Position numbers and translations under genes: made by a program. From NCBI GenBank assembly GCA_964588415.1, contig CAZPPK010000134.1, forward strand, positions 1 through 8,380: a stretch of DNA of 8,380 bases, written 5' to 3'. Shown piece by piece: positions 1 to 7,071 of this stretch. The stretch is from Sulfidibacterium sp964588415. Its GTDB lineage: Bacteria; Bacteroidota; Bacteroidia; Bacteroidales; F082. How positions within the stretch are numbered: position 1 is the stretch's first letter; the number at the start of each line of letters is the position of its first letter. Under the pieces are notes generated by a model that saw only the letters and a program-made list of their open reading frames with translations, was not told the origin of the DNA and did no database searches.

Positions 1-19
1 TATACTAAAATTGAGTGAA

Positions 20-1159
20 TCAATGTCTGTACTTTGCCAAAAAAAAGTCCTGGTTGATCAGCATATAAAATGCATAAGAATAATCCAGATTTCTGTGGTT
101 AAGGTCGTAGTATGTGGATAGACGGACTTCAAGATTCAGATATTTCCCAATGGTTTTGTTGTACCATACCTTTGATACCCATAATTTTCGGATGGCTTCA
201 GAATAATCTGGATTGATCTCGGAAACGGATTGAAAAAGATATTCTCCTTTGGGGGCAATAAATCTGTTTCCATACCAATAAGCAGTCATTATGTTGAGAT
301 GATGGTAAGTATAAAGAAGTTTTGGGTAAATCCCATATCCGTTTTTGAAAAGTGGATGTCCCGGGAATCCCGGTCCAGGGTAATGCAAACCATAATAAAA
401 TGCCATGAGCGGCTGGAACTGCAAACTTGAGAATGAATTTAGATCATATTTGAATTTTAAGCCGGTTAAACCGTTAAAAAGTGTTGCTACATAATGTGGT
501 CCCGGCTCCATTTGTCCGCCCCTGTGAGAAAAAAGCCACTGCACTGGAAGGTTTACGCTAAGATTTTTGTGAGAGCATAAATGAATCAGTGTATTATTCC
601 CCACATCAAGCCTTTCTGGTGCAGTATCTCCCTGAACGATAAAATGTTCCCAGTGAAGCCAAAGATCCGATTTTATATTTTTGGTGTGTAGCAGAAATTG
701 CATTCCGTACTCTACATGGTTGGTATAAAATCGGTCGTACCGAAATAGAGGCTGTTCCAGATTGTGATTTAGCGTTCCGAAAATATTCCCAAAAACAATT
801 TCCAGCGATTTTGTGGCCTGATATTGCATTGAAAAAATAGGAATAACCTGGCTAAAATGATCCAACCCGGAATATTTTAAAGCAAAAACTCCGGCATTAA
901 CCCGCAAATTGGGCATGAAATAATACTCCAGCGTGGGTTGAACGTAAAACCCGATACCGGTTAACCCCATGGCAAAATGATCAAAGTATTCATTGTTTTG
1001 AAAGAAAGATGATCCTTCAAATCGAAGGTCCAGATGGTGATTGCAAGTGTCGCATAATGGTGAATAAGTACTAAAAGCACTATTCTGGGCCATCAGCACC
1101 CTGCCGGAGAGCAAAATTAATATGCAAACAAAAACAATACGTCTGATACTTTTTATCAA
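20..1159 (-). CDS. Exported beta-rich protein of unknown function, probably outer membrane
   Basis: I do not recognise this 379-residue protein. The first 25 or so residues form a signal peptide: basic start (MIKSIRR), hydrophobic core (VFVCILILLSG) and a plausible cleavage site after VLMAQ. The mature part is rich in Tyr, Phe, His and Trp, with many short alternating stretches (for example PTLEYYFMPNLRVNAG and LKFKYDLNSFSSLQFQPL), as in Bacteroidota outer-membrane beta-barrels. A CxxC pair (Cys36, Cys39) lies just after the signal peptide. The start codon is TTG (1157-1159, read on the minus strand). An in-frame stop lies four codons upstream and the next in-frame ATG (Met23) would destroy the signal peptide, so TTG is the best start. 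The gene follows the Dabb-like gene by 29 bp on the same strand with no obvious promoter between, so the two are probably co-transcribed. The barrel assignment is inference from composition. Confidence 0.8.
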   Translation of the reverse strand: MIKSIRRIVFVCILILLSGRVLMAQNSAFSTYSPLCDTCNHHLDLRFEGSSFFQNNEYFDHFAMGLTGIGFYVQPTLEYYFMPNLRVNAGVFALKYSGLDHFSQVIPIFSMQYQATKSLEIVFGNIFGTLNHNLEQPLFRYDRFYTNHVEYGMQFLLHTKNIKSDLWLHWEHFIVQGDTAPERLDVGNNTLIHLCSHKNLSVNLPVQWLFSHRGGQMEPGPHYVATLFNGLTGLKFKYDLNSFSSLQFQPLMAFYYGLHYPGPGFPGHPLFKNGYGIYPKLLYTYHHLNIMTAYWYGNRFIAPKGEYLFQSVSEINPDYSEAIRKLWVSKVWYNKTIGKYLNLEVRLSTYYDLNHRNLDYSYAFYMLINQDFFLAKYRH

Positions 1160-1188
1160 TGTTTTATATTAAGTATGATTTAGGTTTG

Positions 1189-1587
1189 CTATTCGTTAAC
1201 ACGATACGTATAGGTTACAATATTTTCAGTCATGGGAATTAGTTTACCCATAAATTCCATTCGCAGTGGGTTTTGCTGGAAAATTTCATAATTCGTGTCA
1301 CTCTTGAATTTAAAAGTCAGGCAAAAGTCATAGGTGTTTGCATCGTTGCCTATAACTTCCAATGGTTTACCCCAATCCAATTTTTGCACGGTTCTTGACT
1401 TTTTTTTCAATATCCTGACGAGATCATTAATAGTTGCTTTGTCCTTAGCCGTAACGCTGTCTTTAAATTTGATTAGGATAACCTGGCGAATTTCTTTAGA
1501 TGGTTTGTTAACCTTTTCTGTTTTTTTTGCAAAGAGAATACCTGATGTCGAAAACAAAAGTAAAGACATCAACAAAATTTTTTTCAT
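1189..1587 (-). CDS. Secreted Dabb-like (stress-responsive A/B barrel) protein
   Basis: This is a small protein of 132 residues. Residues 1-20 are a signal peptide (MKKILLMSLLLFSTSGILFA), so it is exported, unlike many Dabb proteins. Residues 33-130 match the dimeric alpha/beta-barrel Dabb pattern: an opening strand IRQVILIKFKD, a helix with TAKDKATINDLVRIL, the strand LDWGKPLEV, the strand YDFCLTFKFKS followed by a helix, then EFMGKLIPMTENIVTYTY. The His that usually follows Arg in the first strand (RHVVLFKF type) is Gln35 here, and the HPxH motif near the last helix reads NPLR, so the usual conserved histidines are missing. That argues against assuming any known activity of the fold. It is the first gene of a probable two-gene minus-strand unit with the envelope protein downstream. 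The family call is from sequence pattern only; the biochemical role is unknown. Confidence 0.75.
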   Translation of the reverse strand: MKKILLMSLLLFSTSGILFAKKTEKVNKPSKEIRQVILIKFKDSVTAKDKATINDLVRILKKKSRTVQKLDWGKPLEVIGNDANTYDFCLTFKFKSDTNYEIFQQNPLRMEFMGKLIPMTENIVTYTYRVNE

Positions 1588-1619
1588 AGGATTTTTATTA
1601 AATCAGTGAAATTAACGGA

Positions 1620-1652
1620 CAAATGTAAAAAAATATAAGCCCCGGCCTGAAA
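1620..1652 (-). promoter_or_regulatory. Candidate Bacteroidota promoter for the Dabb-like gene
   Basis: On the minus strand, TACATTTG (1620-1627) is an exact match to the Bacteroidota -7 box TAnnTTTG. Upstream of it, TTTC (1649-1652) is a 3-of-4 match to the -33 TTTG at a 21-bp spacing, the expected distance. Transcription would begin a short way before the ATG at 1587, leaving a leader of roughly 25 bases. Such boxes occur by chance in A+T-rich DNA, so this is a candidate, supported by its position and spacing. Confidence 0.5.
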
Positions 1653-1682
1653 CCAGCTCTTATTTTGTTGAAGCTAATTACG

Positions 1683-1690
1683 TACTTTTG
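1683..1690 (+). promoter_or_regulatory. Candidate -7 box for the S41 peptidase gene
   Basis: TACTTTTG is an exact TAnnTTTG match 115 bp before the peptidase start codon. It is the same octamer as the -7 box proposed for the Nudix-like regulator. No good -33 box lies at the right distance: the nearest TTTG (1664-1667) is only 15 bp away. If real, it would give a leader of about 100 bases. The rest of the spacer 1588-1805 shows no gene; the short minus-strand reading frame there looks spurious. Confidence 0.3.
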
Positions 1691-1805
1691 ATAAATTGTT
1701 TGATGACTGATTTTTTTGAATGAATCCTTAAATCCATTGCCCTGAGATTTCAGGAATGGATAACAAAAATCTTTCGATAGTATAATTTGCATTTATAAGA
1801 ATTTC

Positions 1806-3422
1806 ATGAAAGTAAGGAAATATTCAGTTTTTGGGATAATGATAGGTGTTTTACTGATTTCAGCAAATCTAAACGCCCAAAACAAAGTGGAAAGGATGGA
1901 TCCAAATACCACCACCAGTAAGTTTTCCACTCTATTGTATTTGATTAACAATTATTATGTAGACACACTTAACATGCCAGGGCTCGTAGACAATGCCATT
2001 GTGGCAACCCTCAGGGATTTGGACCCACATTCCACCTATATTCCGGAAAAAGATGTGAAACAGTCTGAAGAGTCCCTGGAAGGTAGTTTTGATGGTATCG
2101 GGATCACTTTTCAGATGTTTAAAGATACCATTTTGGTGATTGCTCCTGTTCACGGGGGGCCTTCGGGTAAAGTAGGCATTATGGCCGGAGATAAAATTAT
2201 CACAGTTAATGGAAAAGATGCTTTTGGGCCGAAGATTGACAATGAATGGGTGATGAATCACCTTAGAGGAAAACGGGGAACAAAAGTTGACGTTGGAATT
2301 TACCGTAACGGAGTAAGCCATCTGATTCATTTTACCATCACACGCGATAAGATTCCGCTTAAAAGCCTGGACGCCACAATTATGCTAAATAAGCATACCG
2401 GATATATCAGGTTGGGACGTTTTGCGGGAACTTCGAAGCAAGACTTTGACAAGGCGTTTGACAGTTTGAAAAAACAAGGCCTTAAGAACCTGATCTTTGA
2501 TTTAAGAGGAAATCCGGGCGGCTATCTTGAAACGGCACAACAAATTGCAAGTGAATTTTTGACTCAGGGTCAACTCATTGTTTATACGAAAGGTATCCAT
2601 AGCCCCAAACAGGAATTGTATGCGGGTGGAAAAGGTGACTTCAGAAAAGGCAAGCTGATTGTTTTGATTGATGAGGGCTCGGCTTCTGCCAGTGAAATTG
2701 TTTCTGGAGCTTTACAGTACTGGGACAGGGCGCTACTTGTTGGAAGGCGCTCTTTTGGAAAAGGTTTAGTGCAGAGACCTTTTTTCCTGCCGGATGGATC
2801 TGTTGTCCGGCTCACCATCGCCCGCTATTTTACGCCTTCGGGAAGGTGGATACAAAAGCCTTACAACAAGGGTGTTGATGCTTATTATTATGACTTGCAG
2901 GAGCGAATGAAACATGGAGAGCTGATTCATCCGGATAGCATTCACTTTCCGGATTCTTTAAAATTCCATACCAGGAACGGACGGATTGTTTACGGCGGGG
3001 GAGGCATTATGCCTGATGTTTTTATTCCCTGGGATTCAACACGTTTTGATGCTTTGTATGCTGCTTTCGTAACGAAGGGTGTCTTTAACACGTTCGTTAA
3101 CGATTATCTTAACAAAAACAGGCAGAAGCTTCATAAGAAATTCCCCCATTTCAAACTTTTTCTAAACCGGTTTTCTATTTCCAAAACATCCTTCAGCGAG
3201 TTCCTGAATGACGCAAAAAAGGCAAAGGTGGAAATAAATCCAAAAGAATTGAACCCCAACATTGGTTTTATCAAACTTCAGATCAAGGCCCTTATTGCCC
3301 GTGATCTTTATGATGAGAATGCTTATTTCGCAGTGATTTCACCGTCAGATGCTGCAATTAAAAAATCGCTGCAGTTGATGGACAGTAATACGGTTTTTGA
3401 TAAACTGAAAATTCATTACTAA
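1806..3422 (+). CDS. Secreted S41 family C-terminal processing peptidase
   Basis: This 538-residue serine protease belongs to the CtpA/CtpB/Prc family, which cleaves proteins near their C-termini in the cell envelope. Residues 1-25 are a signal peptide ending in NLNAQ, so it acts in the periplasm or is lipid-free secreted. Order of parts: N-terminal helical segment with DLDPHSTYI (71-79), a PDZ domain at about 92-182 (GSFDGIGITF, then IMAGDKIITVNG), then the peptidase core. The core has GYIRL (199-203), FDLRGNPGG (231-239), the nucleophile Ser294 within GSASASEIV, and the general base Lys319 in SFGKG, with Gln323 four residues later. The 25-residue Ser-Lys spacing matches known family members. 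A tail of about 130 residues after the core (from about 410) is typical of Bacteroidota members. The start at 1806 gives a complete signal peptide. The substrate is unknown, and its neighbour genes do not reveal it. It is probably transcribed on its own. Confidence 0.93.
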   Translation: MKVRKYSVFGIMIGVLLISANLNAQNKVERMDPNTTTSKFSTLLYLINNYYVDTLNMPGLVDNAIVATLRDLDPHSTYIPEKDVKQSEESLEGSFDGIGITFQMFKDTILVIAPVHGGPSGKVGIMAGDKIITVNGKDAFGPKIDNEWVMNHLRGKRGTKVDVGIYRNGVSHLIHFTITRDKIPLKSLDATIMLNKHTGYIRLGRFAGTSKQDFDKAFDSLKKQGLKNLIFDLRGNPGGYLETAQQIASEFLTQGQLIVYTKGIHSPKQELYAGGKGDFRKGKLIVLIDEGSASASEIVSGALQYWDRALLVGRRSFGKGLVQRPFFLPDGSVVRLTIARYFTPSGRWIQKPYNKGVDAYYYDLQERMKHGELIHPDSIHFPDSLKFHTRNGRIVYGGGGIMPDVFIPWDSTRFDALYAAFVTKGVFNTFVNDYLNKNRQKLHKKFPHFKLFLNRFSISKTSFSEFLNDAKKAKVEINPKELNPNIGFIKLQIKALIARDLYDENAYFAVISPSDAAIKKSLQLMDSNTVFDKLKIHY

Positions 3423-3470
3423 AAGTAGATACAATCATAATTTTGATGGCTTGACTCATTTTTTAAAACC

Positions 3471-3524
3471 ATTTGTGCTTTTTTGTGAATTGTTTTATAT
3501 TTAATGGAGCAATTTGTGCTTTTT
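3471..3524 (+). repeat. Two direct copies of ATTTGTGCTTTTT upstream of the regulator
   Basis: The 13-mer ATTTGTGCTTTTT occurs at 3471-3483 and again at 3512-3524, a start-to-start distance of 41 bp (close to four helical turns). A 9-base core, TTGTGCTTT, appears a third time at 7183-7191 in the spacer before galM. The repeats sit upstream of the promoter and palindrome of the regulator gene. They could be protein-binding sites, but the T-tracts make coincidence possible. The first copy also supplies a TTTG 20 bp before TATATTTA (3496-3503), a weaker second promoter candidate. Confidence 0.45.
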
Positions 3525-3526
3525 CC

Positions 3527-3556
3527 TTTGTTTTATAAAAGTAATTATTACTTTTG
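3527..3556 (+). promoter_or_regulatory. Candidate Bacteroidota promoter of the Nudix-like regulator
   Basis: TTTG (3527-3530) and TACTTTTG (3549-3556) match the -33 and -7 boxes of the Bacteroidota housekeeping sigma factor, separated by 18 bp, slightly short of the usual spacing. Transcription would begin only a few bases before the ATG at 3569, giving a very short leader. The -7 box overlaps the right arm of the 19-bp palindrome, so a protein bound there would block polymerase. Confidence 0.6.
3537..3555. promoter_or_regulatory. Perfect 19-bp palindrome, probable operator
   Basis: AAAAGTAATTATTACTTTT is a perfect inverted repeat with 9-base arms around one central T. Extending to 3531-3561, 13 of 15 base pairs are symmetrical. 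It fills the space between the -33 and -7 boxes and covers most of the -7 box, 13 bp before the regulator ATG. This is where an autorepressor of the dimeric winged-helix type would be expected to bind. As RNA it could form at most a weak A-U stem, so a terminator of the peptidase gene is less likely. I saw no second full copy in the window; AAAAAAGTAACC at 4432-4443 is only a half-site. Confidence 0.6.
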
Positions 3557-3568
3557 TTAAAAAACAGC

Positions 3569-4252
3569 ATGCCTACAATTTACGAACTTCCGGAAAAACA
3601 TTTAGTATCCATTGATAATGTTGTATTTGGATATGAAAAGGGACAGCTTAAACTGCTTCTTTTTAAAAGAATTATTGAACCGGAAAAGGGAAAGTGGTCT
3701 TTGGTGGGCGGATGGGTAAATCCCAATGAATCTGGTGAAGATGCTGCGTATCGCGTTTTGACGAACATAACAGGGCTGAAAGATATTTTTATGGAACAGG
3801 TTTCGGTTTTTTCCAAGCCTGATCGTGATCCGGGTGGAAGGGTGATCAGCCTGGTATTTTATGTATTAATAGATATTCAGACTCATAATCATCAACTTGT
3901 TGATGAATTCGGAGCAAAATGGTGGCCGGTGGCGAAGCTTCCTGAATTAATTTTTGATCATAATGAAATGGTGCGACAGGCATTGGAGAAACTCCGAAAG
4001 AAAGCCAGCCGAGATTTGGTCGGGCGTGACCTGTTGCCGGATGAATTTACGCTGACCCAATTACGTCAGTTATACAATTCCATTTTTATGAAAGAGTTTG
4101 ACCCAGGTAATTTCAGGAAAAAGATTCTTTCACTGAATGCCACAGTGCGTTTGAATACAAAGTACAGCTCGGAGTCGAAAAAAGGAGCTTACTACTATCG
4201 TTTCAAGGATAAAAAGGAATGGGATTTCACCGACCGGATCATCAACATCTGA
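3569..4252 (+). CDS. Nudix-like winged-helix transcriptional regulator (NrtR/AraR type), probably of galactose genes
   Basis: This 227-residue protein has two parts. Residues 9-140 follow the Nudix fold: VSIDNVVFGY, LKLLLFKR, WSLVGGWVNPNE. The Nudix box (48-70) keeps Gly48, Glu54, Arg62 and Gly69, but the metal-binding REUxEE core reads RVLTNI, so Glu63, Glu66 and Glu67 are replaced by Val, Asn and Ile. It is therefore very unlikely to hydrolyse nucleotides. Residues about 150-227 (LLPDEFTLTQLRQLYNSIF, then FRKKILSLNATVRL, then GAYYYRFKD) are the winged helix of NrtR-type regulators. In Bacteroides a protein of this type, AraR, senses L-arabinose; here the downstream galK and galM suggest galactose or its phosphate as ligand, which is inference. 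An upstream in-frame TTG at 3554 lies inside the palindrome and -7 box, so the ATG at 3569 is preferred. The palindrome suggests autoregulation. Confidence 0.88.
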   Translation: MPTIYELPEKHLVSIDNVVFGYEKGQLKLLLFKRIIEPEKGKWSLVGGWVNPNESGEDAAYRVLTNITGLKDIFMEQVSVFSKPDRDPGGRVISLVFYVLIDIQTHNHQLVDEFGAKWWPVAKLPELIFDHNEMVRQALEKLRKKASRDLVGRDLLPDEFTLTQLRQLYNSIFMKEFDPGNFRKKILSLNATVRLNTKYSSESKKGAYYYRFKDKKEWDFTDRIINI

Positions 4253-4287
4253 GCTGGTTCAGCAAGCAACATCGAAATATTTAATAA

Positions 4288-4466
4288 ATGAAGAATTTAT
4301 GGATTTCTCTTTTTATTGTCCTATTTCTTTTTTCTATAGGAGGAAGTGTCAAGCTGGATTTTCTTCCACTGTTTTGCAAAAAGAGCCGTCCGCAAAGCGG
4401 GTTATAATTGGTGCAGATGAACTTGGAATGAAAAAAGTAACCAACAAAATTGATGAAGGAAAATGA
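4288..4466 (+). pseudogene. Possible decayed small secreted-protein gene between regulator and galK
   Basis: An ATG at 4288 opens a 39-codon frame that begins like a signal peptide (MKNLWISLFIVLFLFSIGG) and then runs into a stop at 4405. The -1 frame stays open across the same stretch and reads VLQKEPSAKRVIIGADELG, continuing to a TGA at 4464-4466 that overlaps the galK start in an ATGA arrangement. Joining the first frame to the second within a run of six T (4328-4333) or the AGGAGG that follows would give one protein of about 58 residues with a signal peptide. This could be a frameshifted remnant, a tiny coding gene, or chance. No family is recognisable. The run of T is not in register for a canonical -1 slippery heptamer. 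No convincing promoter for galK is seen here. Confidence 0.3.
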
Positions 4467-5641
4467 TAGAAAAGATTAATCAAGTTTTTGAAGAAAAATT
4501 TGGTAAAGCCACTTTGTTGGTTAAATCTCCCGGAAGGGTAAACCTTATCGGCGAACATACGGATTATAATGACGGATTTGTTTTGCCCGCCGCTGTTGAT
4601 TTGGGAAGCTATTTTGCTGTCGCTCCCAATGAGATTAACAAGTTCAGATTTTATAGTTTTAATTTAAACGATTATTACGAAACTTCCGTTGATGATTTCA
4701 GTAAATGTGAAAAGAGATGGGCAAACTATCTGCTGGGCGTTATTGCGCAGTTTCCCAAAGCTGGGAAAACTGTTCATGGTTTTGATTGCGTGTTTGGCGG
4801 AGATTTGCCAATGGGAGCGGGGATGTCGTCTTCGGCCTCGCTGGAAACAGGGCTGGCGTTTGCCATCAACAACATAGAACGCTACGGATTTTTAACTTAT
4901 GATTTGGTAAAATTCTCCCAAAAAGCAGAGCATGAGTATGCCGGCGTACAATGTGGTATTATGGATCAATTTGCTGTAATGCATTGTAAACGAAATCAGG
5001 TTATTAAACTCGATTGTAGGAGCCTTGATTATGAGCTTTTCCCGTTTGAAATGGAAGATCAGATATTAATTCTTGTGAACACAGGAGTAAAACATTCGCT
5101 CGCTGTATCCGAATATAATAAGCGCAGACAGGAGTGCGAAGCTGGTGTATCGTTGTTACAAAAGGAAAACCTGGATATCAATTCTTTGAGGGACGTATCT
5201 TTAGATATGATATATTCTCATAAAGATGATTTCGATACTGTAATTTACAACCGCTGTGCTTATGTTATTGAAGAAAATGTGCGCGTTGAAAAATCTTGTG
5301 AGGCATTAGCACATGGCGATTTTGAAGAATTTGGAAAACTCATGTATGCTTCACATGAAGGATTGAAGAATGATTACGAAGTAAGTTGTATAGAGCTTGA
5401 TAATCTTGTGGAAATAGCCAAAAGTGTGGATGGTGTACTTGGAGCGAGAATGATGGGCGGCGGCTTCGGCGGTTGCACAATCAATCTTGTTAAGAAAAGC
5501 GCCATTGCACAATTTGAAAAAACAATATTGGAAAATTACAAAACACCGCAAGGTGAATCTCCTGAGATCATCAGGGTAACAATTGATGACGGGACACGAA
5601 CGGTTCCAATAGAACCAGCAATTGGATTATCATTCAAATAA
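4463..5641 (+). CDS. galK: Galactokinase
   Basis: GalK phosphorylates alpha-D-galactose with ATP to galactose-1-phosphate, the first committed step of the Leloir pathway, in the cytoplasm. All galactokinase hallmarks are present in its 392 residues: the sugar-binding signature GRVNLIGEHTDYNDG (24-38), the GHMP ATP-binding loop PMGAGMSSSASLE (116-128), the catalytic Asp168 in CGIMDQ, and the C-terminal glycine loop GGGFGG (332-337). Length is close to the usual 380-390. The start at 4463 is set by the domain beginning at residue 1; AAGGA lies only two bases upstream. The ATG overlaps a TGA from the preceding small frame, allowing translational coupling. The symporter gene follows by 32 bp, so the two are very likely one transcript. 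No distinct promoter was found in the 210-bp spacer before it, so it may be read through from the regulator promoter. Confidence 0.97.
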   Translation: MIEKINQVFEEKFGKATLLVKSPGRVNLIGEHTDYNDGFVLPAAVDLGSYFAVAPNEINKFRFYSFNLNDYYETSVDDFSKCEKRWANYLLGVIAQFPKAGKTVHGFDCVFGGDLPMGAGMSSSASLETGLAFAINNIERYGFLTYDLVKFSQKAEHEYAGVQCGIMDQFAVMHCKRNQVIKLDCRSLDYELFPFEMEDQILILVNTGVKHSLAVSEYNKRRQECEAGVSLLQKENLDINSLRDVSLDMIYSHKDDFDTVIYNRCAYVIEENVRVEKSCEALAHGDFEEFGKLMYASHEGLKNDYEVSCIELDNLVEIAKSVDGVLGARMMGGGFGGCTINLVKKSAIAQFEKTILENYKTPQGESPEIIRVTIDDGTRTVPIEPAIGLSFK

Positions 5642-5673
5642 TTAAATTTAACTCAAATAAAAAAGGAAGCAAG

Positions 5674-7071
5674 ATGAAAAAATTATCAACCACAGGGGGA
5701 GCGAATGCTGTTGTGACCAAGGTAAGTTTTATAGCAGCACTTGCAGGCTTGCTGTTTGGTCTTGACATCGCCTATGTTAATGGTTCTCTGGAACTCATCG
5801 TAAAAGATTTTGGATTAACGACTTCTCAATCCGAAAATATTGCGGGAGTATTATTATTCGGAGCTGCTATTGGTGCAGTATTCAGTGGATGGTTATCCCG
5901 ACGATATGGAAGGAAAAAAGTGCTGCTTCTTGCATCACTAATTTTTGCCCTTTTTACATTTTTAGGAGTTTTCGCCCCTTCCTATACAGTTCTTCTTGTT
6001 GCCCGTTTTATTATTGGGCTGGCCGTGGGTATTGCTTCTTTTGTTGCCCCGCTTTATTTGTCTGAAATTGCACCTTTTAAAATAAGAGGCAGGCTTATAG
6101 CCATGTATCAATTGATGATTACAATAGGTATTTTGGCAATGTTTTTGTCAAACGCGGCGCTGATTCATTTCGGATCATGGAGATTAATGATGTCTGTAAT
6201 AGCTATTCCGGCACTGATAATGTTTGTAGGGGTCCTTTTTCTTCCTGAAAGCCCGAGATGGCTTGTTCTTGCGGGAAGGCCAGACGATGCGGAAAAAGTA
6301 CTGCAAAGAATCAGAACATCTGATGAAGATGTGGAGTTCGAATTAAATGAAATTAAAGAAACTGTTAAAGTTAAAGGTGGTGGTTGGAAACTGTTATCCA
6401 AATCTTTTTTTAGAAAAGTTATTATTTTGGGTATTTTACTGCAAGCATTACAGCAATTTTCAGGAATGAATGCTTTTATGTATTATTCCGGGCAGGTTTT
6501 TAAGGCTGCAGGTCTCAGTAATCCTGCTATTGCCACTATAGTTATCGGTTTAGTGAATATGCTTACTACGCTTATCGCCATTAAATATGTCGATAAACTG
6601 GGAAGAAAGCCGATTCTTTATTCTGGGCTTACCATCTTAGTCGTTTCATGTGCTGTTGTGGGATATCTTTTCAGAATAAATCCCCCAGGTAGTGGAATGA
6701 CTTCTGTTGAACAGTGGCTAACCCTGATATTTTCTTTGCTGTTTATTTTCGGTTTTGCTGTTTCACTGGGACCTATCGTCTGGATTCTTTGTTCAGAAAT
6801 TTTCCCATTAAAAGGAAGAGATTTCGGTATAACGATAACTACTGCCACCAACTGGATTAGCAATACGATCATTGGAAGTTATACCTTGACATGGTTTGCA
6901 CATTTGGGCGTAGGAGGCACATTTTGGATGTTTGGCTTGTTCAACCTAATCGGTTTTCTGATTGTAGGCTTTATTACGCCGGAAACAAAAGATATTCCGT
7001 TAGAAGAGTTGGAGAAAAATCTTGAAAACGGTGTTCCTCTCAGAAAACTTGGAGTGAGACGGACTTCCTAA
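5674..7071 (+). CDS. galP: GalP/AraE-type sugar:proton symporter (MFS sugar porter)
   Basis: This inner-membrane transporter of 465 residues has 12 predicted helices and imports a hexose or pentose with a proton. Sugar porter motifs are all present: RRYGRK (76-81), PESPRW (191-196), LGRKP (309-313) and PETKD (436-440). Asp31 in FGLD (helix 1) and Arg111 in ARFIIGLAVG (helix 4) are the proton-coupling positions, and QQFSGMN (260-266) in helix 7 is the sugar-binding motif. From memory, long stretches resemble E. coli GalP and AraE closely (YQLMITIGIL, VWILCSEI, PLKGRDFGIT, TATNWISN), and the tail LEELEKNLENG then PLRKLG matches their C-termini. GalP versus AraE cannot be settled by eye; the galK and galM neighbours favour galactose. 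AAAGGAAG upstream of the ATG is a fair ribosome-binding site, unusual in this window. Helix 7 has YYSG where GalP has YYAP. Confidence 0.9.
   Translation: MKKLSTTGGANAVVTKVSFIAALAGLLFGLDIAYVNGSLELIVKDFGLTTSQSENIAGVLLFGAAIGAVFSGWLSRRYGRKKVLLLASLIFALFTFLGVFAPSYTVLLVARFIIGLAVGIASFVAPLYLSEIAPFKIRGRLIAMYQLMITIGILAMFLSNAALIHFGSWRLMMSVIAIPALIMFVGVLFLPESPRWLVLAGRPDDAEKVLQRIRTSDEDVEFELNEIKETVKVKGGGWKLLSKSFFRKVIILGILLQALQQFSGMNAFMYYSGQVFKAAGLSNPAIATIVIGLVNMLTTLIAIKYVDKLGRKPILYSGLTILVVSCAVVGYLFRINPPGSGMTSVEQWLTLIFSLLFIFGFAVSLGPIVWILCSEIFPLKGRDFGITITTATNWISNTIIGSYTLTWFAHLGVGGTFWMFGLFNLIGFLIVGFITPETKDIPLEELEKNLENGVPLRKLGVRRTS

Noticed and set aside
1598..1792. Minus-strand 64-codon open frame in the divergent spacer
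   Set aside because: No recognisable family, no signal or domain pattern, and it covers both candidate promoters. It is most likely chance.
3554..3568. Upstream TTG start for the Nudix-like regulator
   Set aside because: It lies inside the -7 box and palindrome, would be upstream of transcription start, and adds no conserved residues. ATG at 3569 is better.
4403..4410. TATAATTG as a galK promoter -7 box
   Set aside because: It is one mismatch from TAnnTTTG, and the nearest upstream TTTG (4373-4376) is 26 bp away, too far for a Bacteroidota promoter.
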